Shown: piece by piece, positions 16,545-25,871 of the stretch
How the letters are laid out: every line of letters starts with the position of its first letter
How positions within the stretch are numbered: the stretch's first letter is position 1
Assembly: GCF_018798885.1 (NCBI RefSeq)
Contig: NZ_CP076365.1
Coordinates: 1 to 64,000 of the forward strand
Origin: Gemmobacter fulvus
GTDB lineage: Bacteria > Pseudomonadota > Alphaproteobacteria > Rhodobacterales > Rhodobacteraceae
Reading direction: 5' to 3'
DNA length: 64,000 nt
The notes under the pieces: model-generated
Told to the model about the DNA's origin: nothing
Databases searched by the model: none
The model's input: the letters and a program-made list of their open reading frames with translations, nothing else
Program-made: the position numbers and the translations under genes

Positions 16545-18688
16545 ACCTTCGGGTCCTCCAAGTGCGCGATCAGTCGGCGTTTTCGATCATTGTCCTGAGT
16601 GATGGCCACCTTCTGAAACGCCGACAGGGTGTTGCCCTGTAGCAGGCGCTCCCCCTCGTCGATCGAGGCCAGCCAAGGTGCAACATGACGCGTAGTCAGA
16701 CAGGAATTGGGGCAGCGGTCCGGGCTACAACGCGAGATTACCGGAGCCACCGGCTTGTCGTCGGGCCGCAGGCAGAGGGCGCTGGCGGGATCAAAGAAGC
16801 AATCGTTCAGAAATCCGACATGCAACGTCTTTCCAAGATGCGCTAGCATCGTTCGCAGGCGTTTCTGGTCGAGGACGCGCCCGGGCAGATCACCGAGGGT
16901 ATCCCGGACGTGGTCGAACTCCTGCTTGAGACGGGACGATGCTGGCCCACCGGGCTCGTCGCCCTGCAGGTAGGCCTCATAATAGGCGACGACATCGTCC
17001 AGTTGGCCAAGCACCCATTCCTGCTCGACCGCCCGGCGAAAATCGCCGTGCGGCGCGCCGGCATAGCCCTCGAACATCGCCACGGAGGCATGCTTGTACT
17101 GGATCTTTCCGGCGATCACGCCGAAGGGGCGGTTCGCGATATACCATGCGATGGTGCGCCGGAACTGCCGGGTGGTGAAATGCCAGGGGTGTCCGTCGAC
17201 ATGTGGAATGGCAGGCGGGTTTGGGACCCGCGCATCCAGACCGTCGCGAAACATCTTGATGATCGGCGCCGCCTGTGAGGCCAGATAGTCCGCCGTCCAG
17301 TCCCAAGGCTTCAACGAGACCCAAAGAGATCGCAGGTCGCGGTCGCCGCGTGCGCGCCGTGACAGGACTTCCAAAGCATCGACCGCTCGGGCGACCGGCG
17401 CGATAGTGATCCAATCGGCGGAAACACCCGCCGCCTCGCGGTGCTTATAGACGGTGCTGCGTACCCGATAGCGCTCGATCAGGTTATCGGCACTGCGTTC
17501 AACCGAAACGCAGCCCGGCTCCATGTCCTGCAACTCGCTGTCGCGCATCCCCGTCAGATACGCGCAGACGATGTAGCAAGCCGCCTGCAACATTCGTTCT
17601 TCATGCTGCAAGCTGTCCGTGTCGAAACGCTCTCGCCAGGGCAAGCCGGTATCGGGGTCGAGGCTGATCGGGGTATCCATGCCGCCGACCTCGGTTCCCA
17701 TCTCAGACGCCATCTTTTGCAACATGCTGACGGTCGCGGTGGATTTGCTGAGAGTCCCGGTTCGGGGACAGCCGATCTGAAGGCACATCAGCCTGAAATT
17801 ATACGCGTCGCCCACTGCGGGATCAGGAATGCCGCGGGTGGTGTTTGGACGACGCTCCCAAAGTGGCACACCCCGCCCTTCCGCCCGGCGGGCCTCGAGC
17901 CAGGCGCGCAGACGGTAGCGATACCGTTCGTGGCGGCCCTGACGGGCATCCTCCGCGAGGATTTGGGCAGAGTGGGCTTGAAGACGATCCAGCTCTTCGC
18001 GGGCCGCAAGGATATCGGGGGCGAAGACATCGACATATCGCATCGACCAATGGAGCAGTGCGCCGATGACCGGCTCAGGGATCCGAGGCGTGGAGTTCTC
18101 CGCGCTCGTCCGGCTCCGACCGCTGACGTTGCTCGCGGTGCGCCCACCCCAAGGCAGGAAGGGAATACCGCCCCCGGTCACCCATGGCCCGAAATAATGA
18201 AGGTCGATGGGAACATCGATATAGAGGCGGACCTGTTGCGACGAGCGCGACGGGTCTGCCCGCACATCCGCCAGATAAGCGTCCAGTAGTCGCGGATCGA
18301 CGCGCCCCAGTTCTACTGAGCCAGTGCGTTCGCGCAGGAACTCCCCGAAATGACGTACGAATGACAAGGTGCCTATGGCGGTGGAGGGGCTGCATGGAGC
18401 CCGGTAGTTCCGAAGCGGGGCGGAAAGGCGGGCGAGCACATACTCTTTTGCCAATCGCCGAAGCGCGGGATCCTCGAAGGTGCCGAAATTCAGCCGAAAA
18501 TAGGAGGGGCGCGCATTCGTTCGAAACATCGCTGGACCGAGGTCCCAGAGATCGTCCCCGAAGCGGGGCAGCGTTGAGCGGTCCGTTCCGGGTCTCAGCG
18601 GCCTACCCACGAGAATATTGGCGTCATCGGGATGGATTGCCGATGGCAGCGATGGCCTTGCAGTCGTGATGACCGGTTTTGCTCTCAT
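16541..18688 (-). CDS. ginC: GinC-like large tyrosine recombinase
   Basis: 715 residues from ATG 18688 (MRAKPVITTARPSLPSAIHP), coupled to the ginB stop by ATGA. The catalytic region (residues ~420-600) contains YLTGMRDSELQDM (first Arg), TTRQFRRTIAWYI (the usual HxxR appears as RQFRR) and YKHASVAMFEGYAG (His and candidate nucleophile Tyr). A cysteine-rich tail CSPDRCPNSC sits near the C-terminus, as in TnpB-type recombinases. It is roughly twice the size of XerC-like enzymes, as usual for the large GInt/Tn554 proteins. Confidence 0.8.
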   Translation of the reverse strand: MRAKPVITTARPSLPSAIHPDDANILVGRPLRPGTDRSTLPRFGDDLWDLGPAMFRTNARPSYFRLNFGTFEDPALRRLAKEYVLARLSAPLRNYRAPCSPSTAIGTLSFVRHFGEFLRERTGSVELGRVDPRLLDAYLADVRADPSRSSQQVRLYIDVPIDLHYFGPWVTGGGIPFLPWGGRTASNVSGRSRTSAENSTPRIPEPVIGALLHWSMRYVDVFAPDILAAREELDRLQAHSAQILAEDARQGRHERYRYRLRAWLEARRAEGRGVPLWERRPNTTRGIPDPAVGDAYNFRLMCLQIGCPRTGTLSKSTATVSMLQKMASEMGTEVGGMDTPISLDPDTGLPWRERFDTDSLQHEERMLQAACYIVCAYLTGMRDSELQDMEPGCVSVERSADNLIERYRVRSTVYKHREAAGVSADWITIAPVARAVDALEVLSRRARGDRDLRSLWVSLKPWDWTADYLASQAAPIIKMFRDGLDARVPNPPAIPHVDGHPWHFTTRQFRRTIAWYIANRPFGVIAGKIQYKHASVAMFEGYAGAPHGDFRRAVEQEWVLGQLDDVVAYYEAYLQGDEPGGPASSRLKQEFDHVRDTLGDLPGRVLDQKRLRTMLAHLGKTLHVGFLNDCFFDPASALCLRPDDKPVAPVISRCSPDRCPNSCLTTRHVAPWLASIDEGERLLQGNTLSAFQKVAITQDNDRKRRLIAHLEDPKV

Positions 18689-20508
18689 GCCAGACCCGCC
18701 TCCGGAGGAAGGTAGATCTGTGGCGGCTGACCGGCGGCGAGCGAACGCGCGGTCTCGAGATCTGCCTCTGAAAACTGCGGCAATATCTGCGTATCGATCC
18801 GGTGGTGGGCCAGTCCGAACTTCGACTGCCAATCAGCTTTCGTCATAACCTTGCGCTGGTCCACAACGAAATCCAGAAACGCCATAATCGCGGGAAGCTT
18901 GCGGGTGGTGATGACACCGTTGCGGCATTCGAGGCAGCCCCAGAACGGTACCGGGCAAGCCTCGCCCGACTTGGCAAAGGGGCTGCTGTAGAAGCCGGAA
19001 CAGCTTGCCAGCCACACATCCTGTTTGCCGGACAGCAAGGCCGGAACATCGGTTGCCATCCCCTCCGGCAAACCTGTCTGTGCCGGAGGAGCGGCCAAGG
19101 CTACCGCCACGGCTTCCGGCGTCAACACGGTGGGCCGCAACGCATCTTCGACGGCGTCCATCATCGCCTCGGCGATGGTCGCTTCGTGGGTCGGTCGCAG
19201 GGCCGGAATGTCTGCATAGTGGTTCGCCGCGACCTCGACAGTATGACCGACCGCGAACCGGCGCAGTTGACCGCCGGTCTTACGATACCACGCAGCCTTG
19301 TGCGTCTTGCGCAAACGCGAGAGGCAGAGTTTCAACCTCTTCCCGTCATCACCTTGCAGCCCGTGATCTCTGATCCAGATCCTTCTGGTCGACTGCATCG
19401 GCAGCACGACATCGGTCAGGCGGCCGCGACAGAAATAGGTGAAAAGCTGTTCGCTCCGGAGATGGCGCCGCGCGGTCGCAGTCCATTGAATGGCAAGGCG
19501 CAGGAGACCGCCCGGCGTGCCCGACCCTCCATCACGAACCCGGAGCCGCTTCCACTCGGCATGGCGGGCGCGGCGCTTGCAATACTCGATCTCGACATAT
19601 CCGCTGGAAGGGTTCTTCAGACAATCGGCACGCAGCGACTTGATCGCCTCGATCTCGAGGCCGGTCTCCAGCGACAGCAGGATGAACAGGGCAACCAGAT
19701 CGCCCAAGAGCAGATGCCGCGTGCCATGCATCCTGTCGCTCAGCCCCTCATTGGAAAACCCCCCAAAGTCCCGTGCCGCGTAGAGCTGGCGGAAGAGAAA
19801 ACTTTTGCAGGTAATGAACCCGACACGGTCGATCTCGGCGAAGGCGTCGATCTCCAACCGATCGATGCGTGTCTTGCACTTCTTCACGGGCGCTGACCGA
19901 AACCGCTGCATGATCGCGGCAACATCGGCACGCGCGGCTGCCTTCAGGGCCACCGCGACATGGTCACTGTAGGCATCGCGCGGGCGCGGTGGAACACCCG
20001 GGTGCATGCTTACATAGAACAATCGGCGTGAGGCCTCTTCCGAAAGGCGTCCTGGTTCTCCCGCGTCCGCCAACCGCAGCAGGCCCACCACGTCGCCCAT
20101 CAGATGGAGGCGATGGTTGGGATGAAGCCCGCTCTCCTCCATCCAGGCGTCGAACCCATCAATGACGGCGACATCCATCTCGACCAGAGCCTGCAGGGGC
20201 GAGCCTGTCGCATCGAGATAGCGCCAGAACCGATAGACCGCTTCGGCCAAAGACGTGGCGGTGCGGACGGTGCCGGCTGGGCCACCTACCTGACACGCCT
20301 GCCAGAGTGCCTGAGTGAAGGAACGCGCAAGCGAAGCCCGACCGGGCAAACGCGTCAGGTCTAGCGTCGTGGTCCGTCCGGCCAGAGTAATGTCGAAACG
20401 GCGCGCGGCGATGGCAATGGCAGCGGCGGGACCTGGATCGGGAAGGTGTTCGGGAAAGCTCGCGCGTCGCCCCGGGCGCGGCTGTGAGACGCCGGATTTG
20501 CCGCTCAT
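18685..20508 (-). CDS. ginB: GinB-like tyrosine recombinase with atypical active site
   Basis: 607 residues from ATG 20508 (MSGKSGVSQPRPGRRASFPE), coupled both ways by ATGA overlaps. Box I reads LETGLEIEAIKSL, with Glu where the first catalytic Arg normally stands. Box II reads LSRLRKTHKAAWY followed by VGHTVEVAANHYAD, so a second Arg, a His and a Tyr are retained. A C-terminal CPVPFWGCLEC segment may bind zinc. It may be structurally required rather than fully catalytic; that is an inference from residues. Confidence 0.78.
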   Translation of the reverse strand: MSGKSGVSQPRPGRRASFPEHLPDPGPAAAIAIAARRFDITLAGRTTTLDLTRLPGRASLARSFTQALWQACQVGGPAGTVRTATSLAEAVYRFWRYLDATGSPLQALVEMDVAVIDGFDAWMEESGLHPNHRLHLMGDVVGLLRLADAGEPGRLSEEASRRLFYVSMHPGVPPRPRDAYSDHVAVALKAAARADVAAIMQRFRSAPVKKCKTRIDRLEIDAFAEIDRVGFITCKSFLFRQLYAARDFGGFSNEGLSDRMHGTRHLLLGDLVALFILLSLETGLEIEAIKSLRADCLKNPSSGYVEIEYCKRRARHAEWKRLRVRDGGSGTPGGLLRLAIQWTATARRHLRSEQLFTYFCRGRLTDVVLPMQSTRRIWIRDHGLQGDDGKRLKLCLSRLRKTHKAAWYRKTGGQLRRFAVGHTVEVAANHYADIPALRPTHEATIAEAMMDAVEDALRPTVLTPEAVAVALAAPPAQTGLPEGMATDVPALLSGKQDVWLASCSGFYSSPFAKSGEACPVPFWGCLECRNGVITTRKLPAIMAFLDFVVDQRKVMTKADWQSKFGLAHHRIDTQILPQFSEADLETARSLAAGQPPQIYLPPEAGLA

Positions 20509-21914
20509 CGGTCGTCTGCCATGAGTTCGGCAGTCCAGCGGTCCGCCGCTGCATCGACGAGTTCCTGCGCCTCGGCAAGACTGTCGAGATAGATGTAGGT
20601 GCTGGTGATGTTCGCGTGGCCGAGGAGGTGTTGGAGATGGCGGAGCGGATCGCCAAGCATCTGGCGATAGGCGGCGCCGTGCGCATCGGTCGGGTTGAAG
20701 ATTGCGCCAACCTGTTCGCGGATCAGCATCGACAGCATGTTGACCGCAAAAGTGTGCCGCAGCATGTGCGGCGTGACGGTGATATCGAGGCCGAAAGCCC
20801 GACACCGCTGGCCTGCCCTGCGAAATGCCACCTCCCAAGTGCCCGACGACACGGGCTGGCCGCGTTCGGTGAGCCAGAGCGACACGTGTTCAGCCCTCCC
20901 GTCCGGCGATCGCAGCAGCCGTTGGCGATCTTGCGGACGGAGCCTAGTCAGGGCGACGCGTCGGCCACTGCCATCGACGGCGTTGCGGCCATCGGGTGAC
21001 AATACGAGCGGGACGGCCGGATGAGGCGGGGTCTTTGCCAGGGCGATCTGGCGCTCGATATCGCTGTAATCCTCGATTAGTTTGAGTACCCGACGAGGCA
21101 ACCGGATGCGTCGCGGGCGTTCGCCTTTGGTGATCACGCCCGGAAGATCGAAAGGAAGTATCCGCGGGCTGTCGGAGGTCAACCGAGGCAGTTCGTCAAT
21201 AATCAGGCTTCCCGCCTCGCCGAGGCGCATCCCCGTCGTAACGAGCAGTTCCGCGAACACGGCATTCCGCTCCCCATTGCGGCCGCGCCAAGCTGGGTCC
21301 TCGGACCCGTCCGGCAATCTACCCTTCAGGCCGATATCCCGAAATACGAGGTAGCGCCCGAGATCAACGAATTGCATGTCATGCGGGCGCGCGGCACGTT
21401 CCCGCGCCCTGTTGCCCTCGACCACCTTCGGCGCTCCCCGCCCTTGCCCATGACGAAAGGATAGGTCGTATCGAAACGGCGAGGATGCGATCAGTCCCTC
21501 ATCGAGAGCCCACCGATACAGTTTGTCGAGCGCCGCGATCGCCCTATTCCAACTGGGTGCCGAAATCTGGAACGGTGCATCGGACAAACGCCGTGCATGG
21601 TGAAACGCGATGACATCGTTGTAGTCGGCACGCCAAAGCTGCTTGCCACCACGCCGTTCTTCCAGAAACCGCATCCAGACGAAAATGTCATGGGCGTAGG
21701 CACGCAAACTGTGCCGCGAACACACCCCCATGGTCGGACAGGCGCGAAAGAACCGGTTCACGTCATGCAAGTAGCTTCCGTCCCGATCCAGAAAGAACGG
21801 CATGCCATCCATCAGACCGATCCTGCCAGCGACCCCTGTCAGATCGACCGCAACGCCTTCGACCGAAACCGGCGCGCGCAGCGCCGATCCGTCGGTAAAA
21901 TAAAGCTGCGTCAT
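20505..21914 (-). CDS. ginA: GinA-like tyrosine recombinase
   Basis: 469 residues from ATG 21914 (MTQLYFTDGSALRAPVSVEG), chosen because GGAGG lies four bases upstream; an earlier in-frame start at 21944 lacks such a site. A core-binding domain occupies residues ~65-160. The catalytic domain shows TTGMRLGEAGSL (Arg), TPHMLRHTFAVNML (HxxR), LGHANITSTYIYL (His and Tyr). It is the first gene of ginABCD. Its promoter must lie in the 198-base region shared with the divergent tnpA-like gene. Confidence 0.83.
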   Translation of the reverse strand: MTQLYFTDGSALRAPVSVEGVAVDLTGVAGRIGLMDGMPFFLDRDGSYLHDVNRFFRACPTMGVCSRHSLRAYAHDIFVWMRFLEERRGGKQLWRADYNDVIAFHHARRLSDAPFQISAPSWNRAIAALDKLYRWALDEGLIASSPFRYDLSFRHGQGRGAPKVVEGNRARERAARPHDMQFVDLGRYLVFRDIGLKGRLPDGSEDPAWRGRNGERNAVFAELLVTTGMRLGEAGSLIIDELPRLTSDSPRILPFDLPGVITKGERPRRIRLPRRVLKLIEDYSDIERQIALAKTPPHPAVPLVLSPDGRNAVDGSGRRVALTRLRPQDRQRLLRSPDGRAEHVSLWLTERGQPVSSGTWEVAFRRAGQRCRAFGLDITVTPHMLRHTFAVNMLSMLIREQVGAIFNPTDAHGAAYRQMLGDPLRHLQHLLGHANITSTYIYLDSLAEAQELVDAAADRWTAELMADDR

Positions 21915-21984
21915 CCATCCTCCAAAGGCGTTCGCGTCCAACAAACGACGCCCGCGACTCCAGTCGCCCTAAAACCGAAACGCC

Positions 21985-22034
21985 GCCAGCCCCGTCCCTA
22001 CGGCCCTTTTGATGGAGAGCGGGCCGGGGCTGGC
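21985..22034. repeat. Inverted repeat in the divergent recombinase promoter region
   Basis: Perfect 9-bp arms GCCAGCCCC (21985-21993) and GGGGCTGGC (22026-22034) with a 32-base loop, midway between the ginA and tnpA-like starts. It could be a shared operator or an mRNA leader structure. Confidence 0.5.
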
Positions 22035-22112
22035 TCATCTCTCAATCCCAAGGCCCCGCATAACCCGCACCATGCACAGGAATAAGACGCTTCCATAGAG
22101 TCAGGATAACGC

Positions 22113-23405
22113 ATGATGAAACATCGCGCGATGGCGGAAATCCGCAGAGTGGGCTTTCGAGCTATCGTTTATGTGGACAGCACGCCCGCGGCGGCGTTTT
22201 GCCATATGCTGGACGGTATGACCCCGGAATCTCTTGAGGCGCTGATGTTCAAACTGACAGGTTCCGTTAGCGGCGGCACAATTCTGGTGACAGATTTGGA
22301 CGGTAATCCAGTCGAGCCGATCTGTCGATTTGCTGCCTACTTGCTGGCGAAAGCATATTCGCCCAACACCGCCCTCGCCTATGCGCGCGACCTCATTCAT
22401 CTCTGGACCTTTCTCTCAACACAAGGAATTCATTGGACCTCCTTCTCCCCTGAACTCTCAGCCGCCTTCCTGGGGCACCTTCGGTCGGTGCCAGCCAATC
22501 GCAAGCGCCGGGACACTTCGATCAGACTTGTGGTGAGTGAGGGGGCGCCCGTTGCAAAAGGACTGTCGGCCGCCACGATCAATCGCGCCCTTGTGGCGGT
22601 CGACGCCTTCTATCGTTGGGCGATTTTCACCGGAGCGTTCAGCGTGGCAAACCCGATCGTGAAGAAACAAGATCAAACATCTTGGCGGGTGAGCGACAGG
22701 CACAGGCCGTTTCTGACTGGGATTTTACGGCAGAGGTCTGAGGTCAGAGAATTGCGCCTCAAGACCATGCAGCGGCTTCCAAGACCGATGAATCAGCAAC
22801 AGGTCGAAGGCCTAATGGCCGCCACGCGCAATCTCCGCGATCGCAGCTTGGTATTGCTGATGCTGAACGGAGGCCTTCGCCCCGGAGAAGTCCTCGGCTT
22901 ACATCTGGCCGATATCGGCTACGGGCGCCGCCGCATCTTCGTGCGCTGCCGCGATGATCATCCAAAGGGCGCACGATCGAAGTCCCGCGTCGAGCGCGTA
23001 GTCGATTTGCATGATGGCGAGACACTGGAAACCCTGAACGCATACGTCATGCACGAACGACCAAGTGATGCTGACATTCCTTTCGTGTTCCTGGTCGGCG
23101 GCACAGGCGTAAACCGTCAAGAACCGCTGTCCTATTCTGCGCTGGCGCGACTTTTCGCTCGCGCATGTGAGCGCGCCGAGATCCGTGAGCCGTGGATGAC
23201 CCCGCACGCCCTTCGCCACACCCATGCGACGCGCATGTGGGAGGCAGGGATGCGAGAACTGACATTACAGAAGCGATTGGGTCATGCCTCGCCGGAATCG
23301 ACCAGAATTTACACAAGGGTATCCGACGCCGTAGTGGTCGCCGAGTATCGACACGCCTTGGGTCTGGACCGTCCTTCGCAAACAACGGACGGAGAGGCTC
23401 TGTGA
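22113..23405 (+). CDS. Tn554 TnpA-type tyrosine recombinase
   Basis: 430 residues, MMKHRAMAEIRRVGFRAIVY; an AGGA site lies ahead of the ATG. The N-terminal core-binding domain (residues ~70-180: AYLLAKAYSPNTALAYARDL) is followed by a complete active site: NGGLRPGEVLGL (Arg), TPHALRHTHATRMW (HxxR), LGHASPESTRIYTRVSD (His and Tyr). Size and domain order fit TnpA of Tn554-like transposons. Its stop overlaps the next gene's GTG start by GTGA, so the pair is translated together. It is transcribed away from ginA. Confidence 0.82.
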   Translation: MMKHRAMAEIRRVGFRAIVYVDSTPAAAFCHMLDGMTPESLEALMFKLTGSVSGGTILVTDLDGNPVEPICRFAAYLLAKAYSPNTALAYARDLIHLWTFLSTQGIHWTSFSPELSAAFLGHLRSVPANRKRRDTSIRLVVSEGAPVAKGLSAATINRALVAVDAFYRWAIFTGAFSVANPIVKKQDQTSWRVSDRHRPFLTGILRQRSEVRELRLKTMQRLPRPMNQQQVEGLMAATRNLRDRSLVLLMLNGGLRPGEVLGLHLADIGYGRRRIFVRCRDDHPKGARSKSRVERVVDLHDGETLETLNAYVMHERPSDADIPFVFLVGGTGVNRQEPLSYSALARLFARACERAEIREPWMTPHALRHTHATRMWEAGMRELTLQKRLGHASPESTRIYTRVSDAVVVAEYRHALGLDRPSQTTDGEAL

Positions 23406-25432
23406 CCCATGTATCGCCAAAATCGGACGTCGACCGCCCTGTCATATTTGAGCACGCAGACGAAGCTGACTATGCGGCATTTCTGGCGCGCATCCCGATG
23501 GCTGACAGTTTTCGCCGCAAGCGGCTGATATACCGATCCACGTTTATTGAGAGTTGGCCGGATATCAGGGATTGGTTCGCTGCCCCCCTGCCCATCAGAA
23601 TTGGCTGCCTAAATGGTGACAAGCAGGCCCACCCGACTTATCCGGTCAGCTTTCGGGCCCGCAGCTATCTTTATTACGCAGCCATGACCGACCGAATCCG
23701 GTTGGACTACGATTTCCTGTTCGCAGTCGGGAACATGCGTGTGGCGGAGACGATGGAGCCATTGAACGCCTATGAGGGGCTCGACGCATTGGTCGCGGAC
23801 AGTGCGAAGATTGGCTATTCCGCAACCGGCGTGCAAGCAGCGCTCCGCGTGGTTTTGCCACGCCTTGCGATGAACACGGGTGTTCGCTCTTTCGGCGAAC
23901 TTCGCCAGCATCACCTCGACGAAATGATCGCAGGTGTCGACGCCTTCGCCGCACGGCATGACACTCATATCTTCCGAAACGAGAAAGAAGACTTCCCGGC
24001 AGGCTTTCAGCGCAGCTGGCGGGTCAAAACCCGCGTTCTGCAGCTGCTCCTCTTCCAAAACGGGAATGATGTCATCCGGCCTCAGATTATCCAAGACAAA
24101 CGCAAGCCGATCGCTTCGCCGAGGCCAGACCTCCAGGAATGGGCAAACCGGTGGCTTGAGAGAAAGCGGGTCAGTCTTGCTCGCCCGACGGTAGATCACA
24201 TGGCCGTTTCGATGAGGCATTTTGTGACTTACTTGTCTACCCGACAGCCCAACATTTTGAACTTTGCTGATATCAATCCTGAGCTTTTCAACGATTACCT
24301 TCGCCACCTTCAGTTCGACATTGCACCACGCACAGGCGCGCCGCTGTCCATAAACGCTCGTCGAGCAAGGGCGGGCACTGTTGCCAAGTTCCTGTCTGAT
24401 GGCGCGGCATGGGACTGGCCCAATTTTCCAACACGGCCGATTCTTGATCCGAACGATCTGCCGAAGTTGGCACACCGCGTGCCAAGGTTTATTCCAGAGG
24501 ACCAGCTGTCGCGCCTTATGGCGCAGCTGCCGAGCCTCGAGTGTGAGTTTCAGAAGGCAGCGCTCCTGATCGCCCGCTGGTCTGGCGCTCGGCGGGGAGA
24601 GGTGATTCGGCTCCGCTTGGACTGCCTGGATCAGTATCCCGACGGGACCTTCCGACTGCGGATACCCGCTGGAAAGACTATGCGGGAACGCCTGGTGCCT
24701 TTGCATGACGACGCCGCAACGGCATTGCACGAAGTCATCCAGCGACGGCTCGAAGCCAACGACCGTCCGATCCGGGATGACAAGACTGGCGACTTGGTCC
24801 GCTATGTCTTCTTTCGCCGCAGCGGGCGGATGTCGGCAGACTATTTGCTACAATACCCCCTGAATCAGATGTGCAGACTCGCCGGGCTGGTCGATCAAGA
24901 TGGAAAGCCGATAGTTACCAGCCATCGGTTTCGGCACACTGTGGGCACGCAACTTGCCGAACGAGGTGCCAAGTTGCACACGATCATGAGCGTCTTGGGG
25001 CATCAGACGCCGCACATGTCCATGGTCTACGCACGGATCAGCGACGCCGAAGTGCTGCGCGACTACCGCAGCGTTCTGGGACCCGGCGAAATGATTGCCG
25101 GACCGGGCGCAGAAGCGATCCGCGCAGGAAAGCTGTCATGCGCGGCGATCGACTGGCTTAAGTCGAACTTCATCAAGACCGAGCTCGAACTTGGCCATTG
25201 TCTACGCCTGCCGTCGGAGGGACCTTGCGAATGCGACCTGTATCTCAGCTGCGCCAAGTTCGTCACGACTAAAGCTTACGCTGGTCGGCTGCAAGAGCGG
25301 AGAAAACTCGAGTTAGTACTTGCTGAAGATGCGCGCGAGCGGGGATGGTCTAAAGAGGTCGAACGACATCAGAGCACAGCATCGCGCATCGAACGTCTGT
25401 TGAAGGATCTGGGTGAAGAAGCCGACCCATAG
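23402..25432 (+). CDS. Tn554 TnpB-type tyrosine recombinase
   Basis: 676 residues from a GTG at 23402 (reads THVSPKSDVDRPVIFEHADE after the start), chosen for its four-base overlap with the upstream stop. The active site is complete: WSGARRGEVIRLRL (Arg), TSHRFRHTVGTQLAERG (HxxR), LGHQTPHMSMVYARISD (His and Tyr). A C-terminal cysteine cluster CECDLYLSCAKF precedes a basic coiled tail, as in TnpB of Tn554. No tnpC-like gene follows, so this looks like a two-gene remnant or a set that borrows GinD. Confidence 0.82.
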   Translation: MTHVSPKSDVDRPVIFEHADEADYAAFLARIPMADSFRRKRLIYRSTFIESWPDIRDWFAAPLPIRIGCLNGDKQAHPTYPVSFRARSYLYYAAMTDRIRLDYDFLFAVGNMRVAETMEPLNAYEGLDALVADSAKIGYSATGVQAALRVVLPRLAMNTGVRSFGELRQHHLDEMIAGVDAFAARHDTHIFRNEKEDFPAGFQRSWRVKTRVLQLLLFQNGNDVIRPQIIQDKRKPIASPRPDLQEWANRWLERKRVSLARPTVDHMAVSMRHFVTYLSTRQPNILNFADINPELFNDYLRHLQFDIAPRTGAPLSINARRARAGTVAKFLSDGAAWDWPNFPTRPILDPNDLPKLAHRVPRFIPEDQLSRLMAQLPSLECEFQKAALLIARWSGARRGEVIRLRLDCLDQYPDGTFRLRIPAGKTMRERLVPLHDDAATALHEVIQRRLEANDRPIRDDKTGDLVRYVFFRRSGRMSADYLLQYPLNQMCRLAGLVDQDGKPIVTSHRFRHTVGTQLAERGAKLHTIMSVLGHQTPHMSMVYARISDAEVLRDYRSVLGPGEMIAGPGAEAIRAGKLSCAAIDWLKSNFIKTELELGHCLRLPSEGPCECDLYLSCAKFVTTKAYAGRLQERRKLELVLAEDARERGWSKEVERHQSTASRIERLLKDLGEEADP

Positions 25433-25514
25433 CAGTGAGCGAACGACAAATAAGCTATGTTGACATCGGATTGCGTCGGCCAAACCGCGCGCTATAGCAA
25501 ACTCATACCAGATG

Positions 25515-25871
25515 TCATGATCTTCGCACGGAAGCCCAGACCATCGCTACCCAGAAAGCTGTCCGAAACGTCATCGCGCCGACAGTGCGCGCCTCGAAGG
25601 CATCCCCCACAAAAACCCGCCAGCCGAACACGGCAAACACCGTTGCGTTCGCGATCAGGATGGTCAGCGCGACGGGCAACGCAAGCCGATGCCCGATCAT
25701 CAGAAGCCGGCCGCCAATGACATAGGCGAAGCCTGCGAGGAAGTTGAACCACAAGACAAAGGGCACGACGGCCCCCATGTCGACCAAGCCGAACAGGGCC
25801 GATCCACCCGATATCAGCTTCAACAACCCAAAGGCTATGGCCGCTACACCGGCGATGTGATGCGTTTTCAT
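25515..25871 (-). CDS. Small four-helix membrane protein
   Basis: 118 residues, MKTHHIAGVAAIAFGLLKLI. Four hydrophobic segments are visible (about residues 7-25, 33-52, 65-85 and 95-113), giving a compact inner-membrane protein of the DoxX-like size class; I cannot assign a family firmly. Its ATG overlaps the TetR stop by ATGA, so it is co-transcribed with the regulator and is presumably regulated with the efflux cluster. Confidence 0.65.
   Translation of the reverse strand: MKTHHIAGVAAIAFGLLKLISGGSALFGLVDMGAVVPFVLWFNFLAGFAYVIGGRLLMIGHRLALPVALTILIANATVFAVFGWRVFVGDAFEARTVGAMTFRTAFWVAMVWASVRRS

Noticed and set aside
23192-23401. N-terminal extension of the Tn554-type TnpB
   Set aside because: It overlaps the TnpA catalytic region in another frame; the GTG at 23402 with a 4-base overlap is far more likely.
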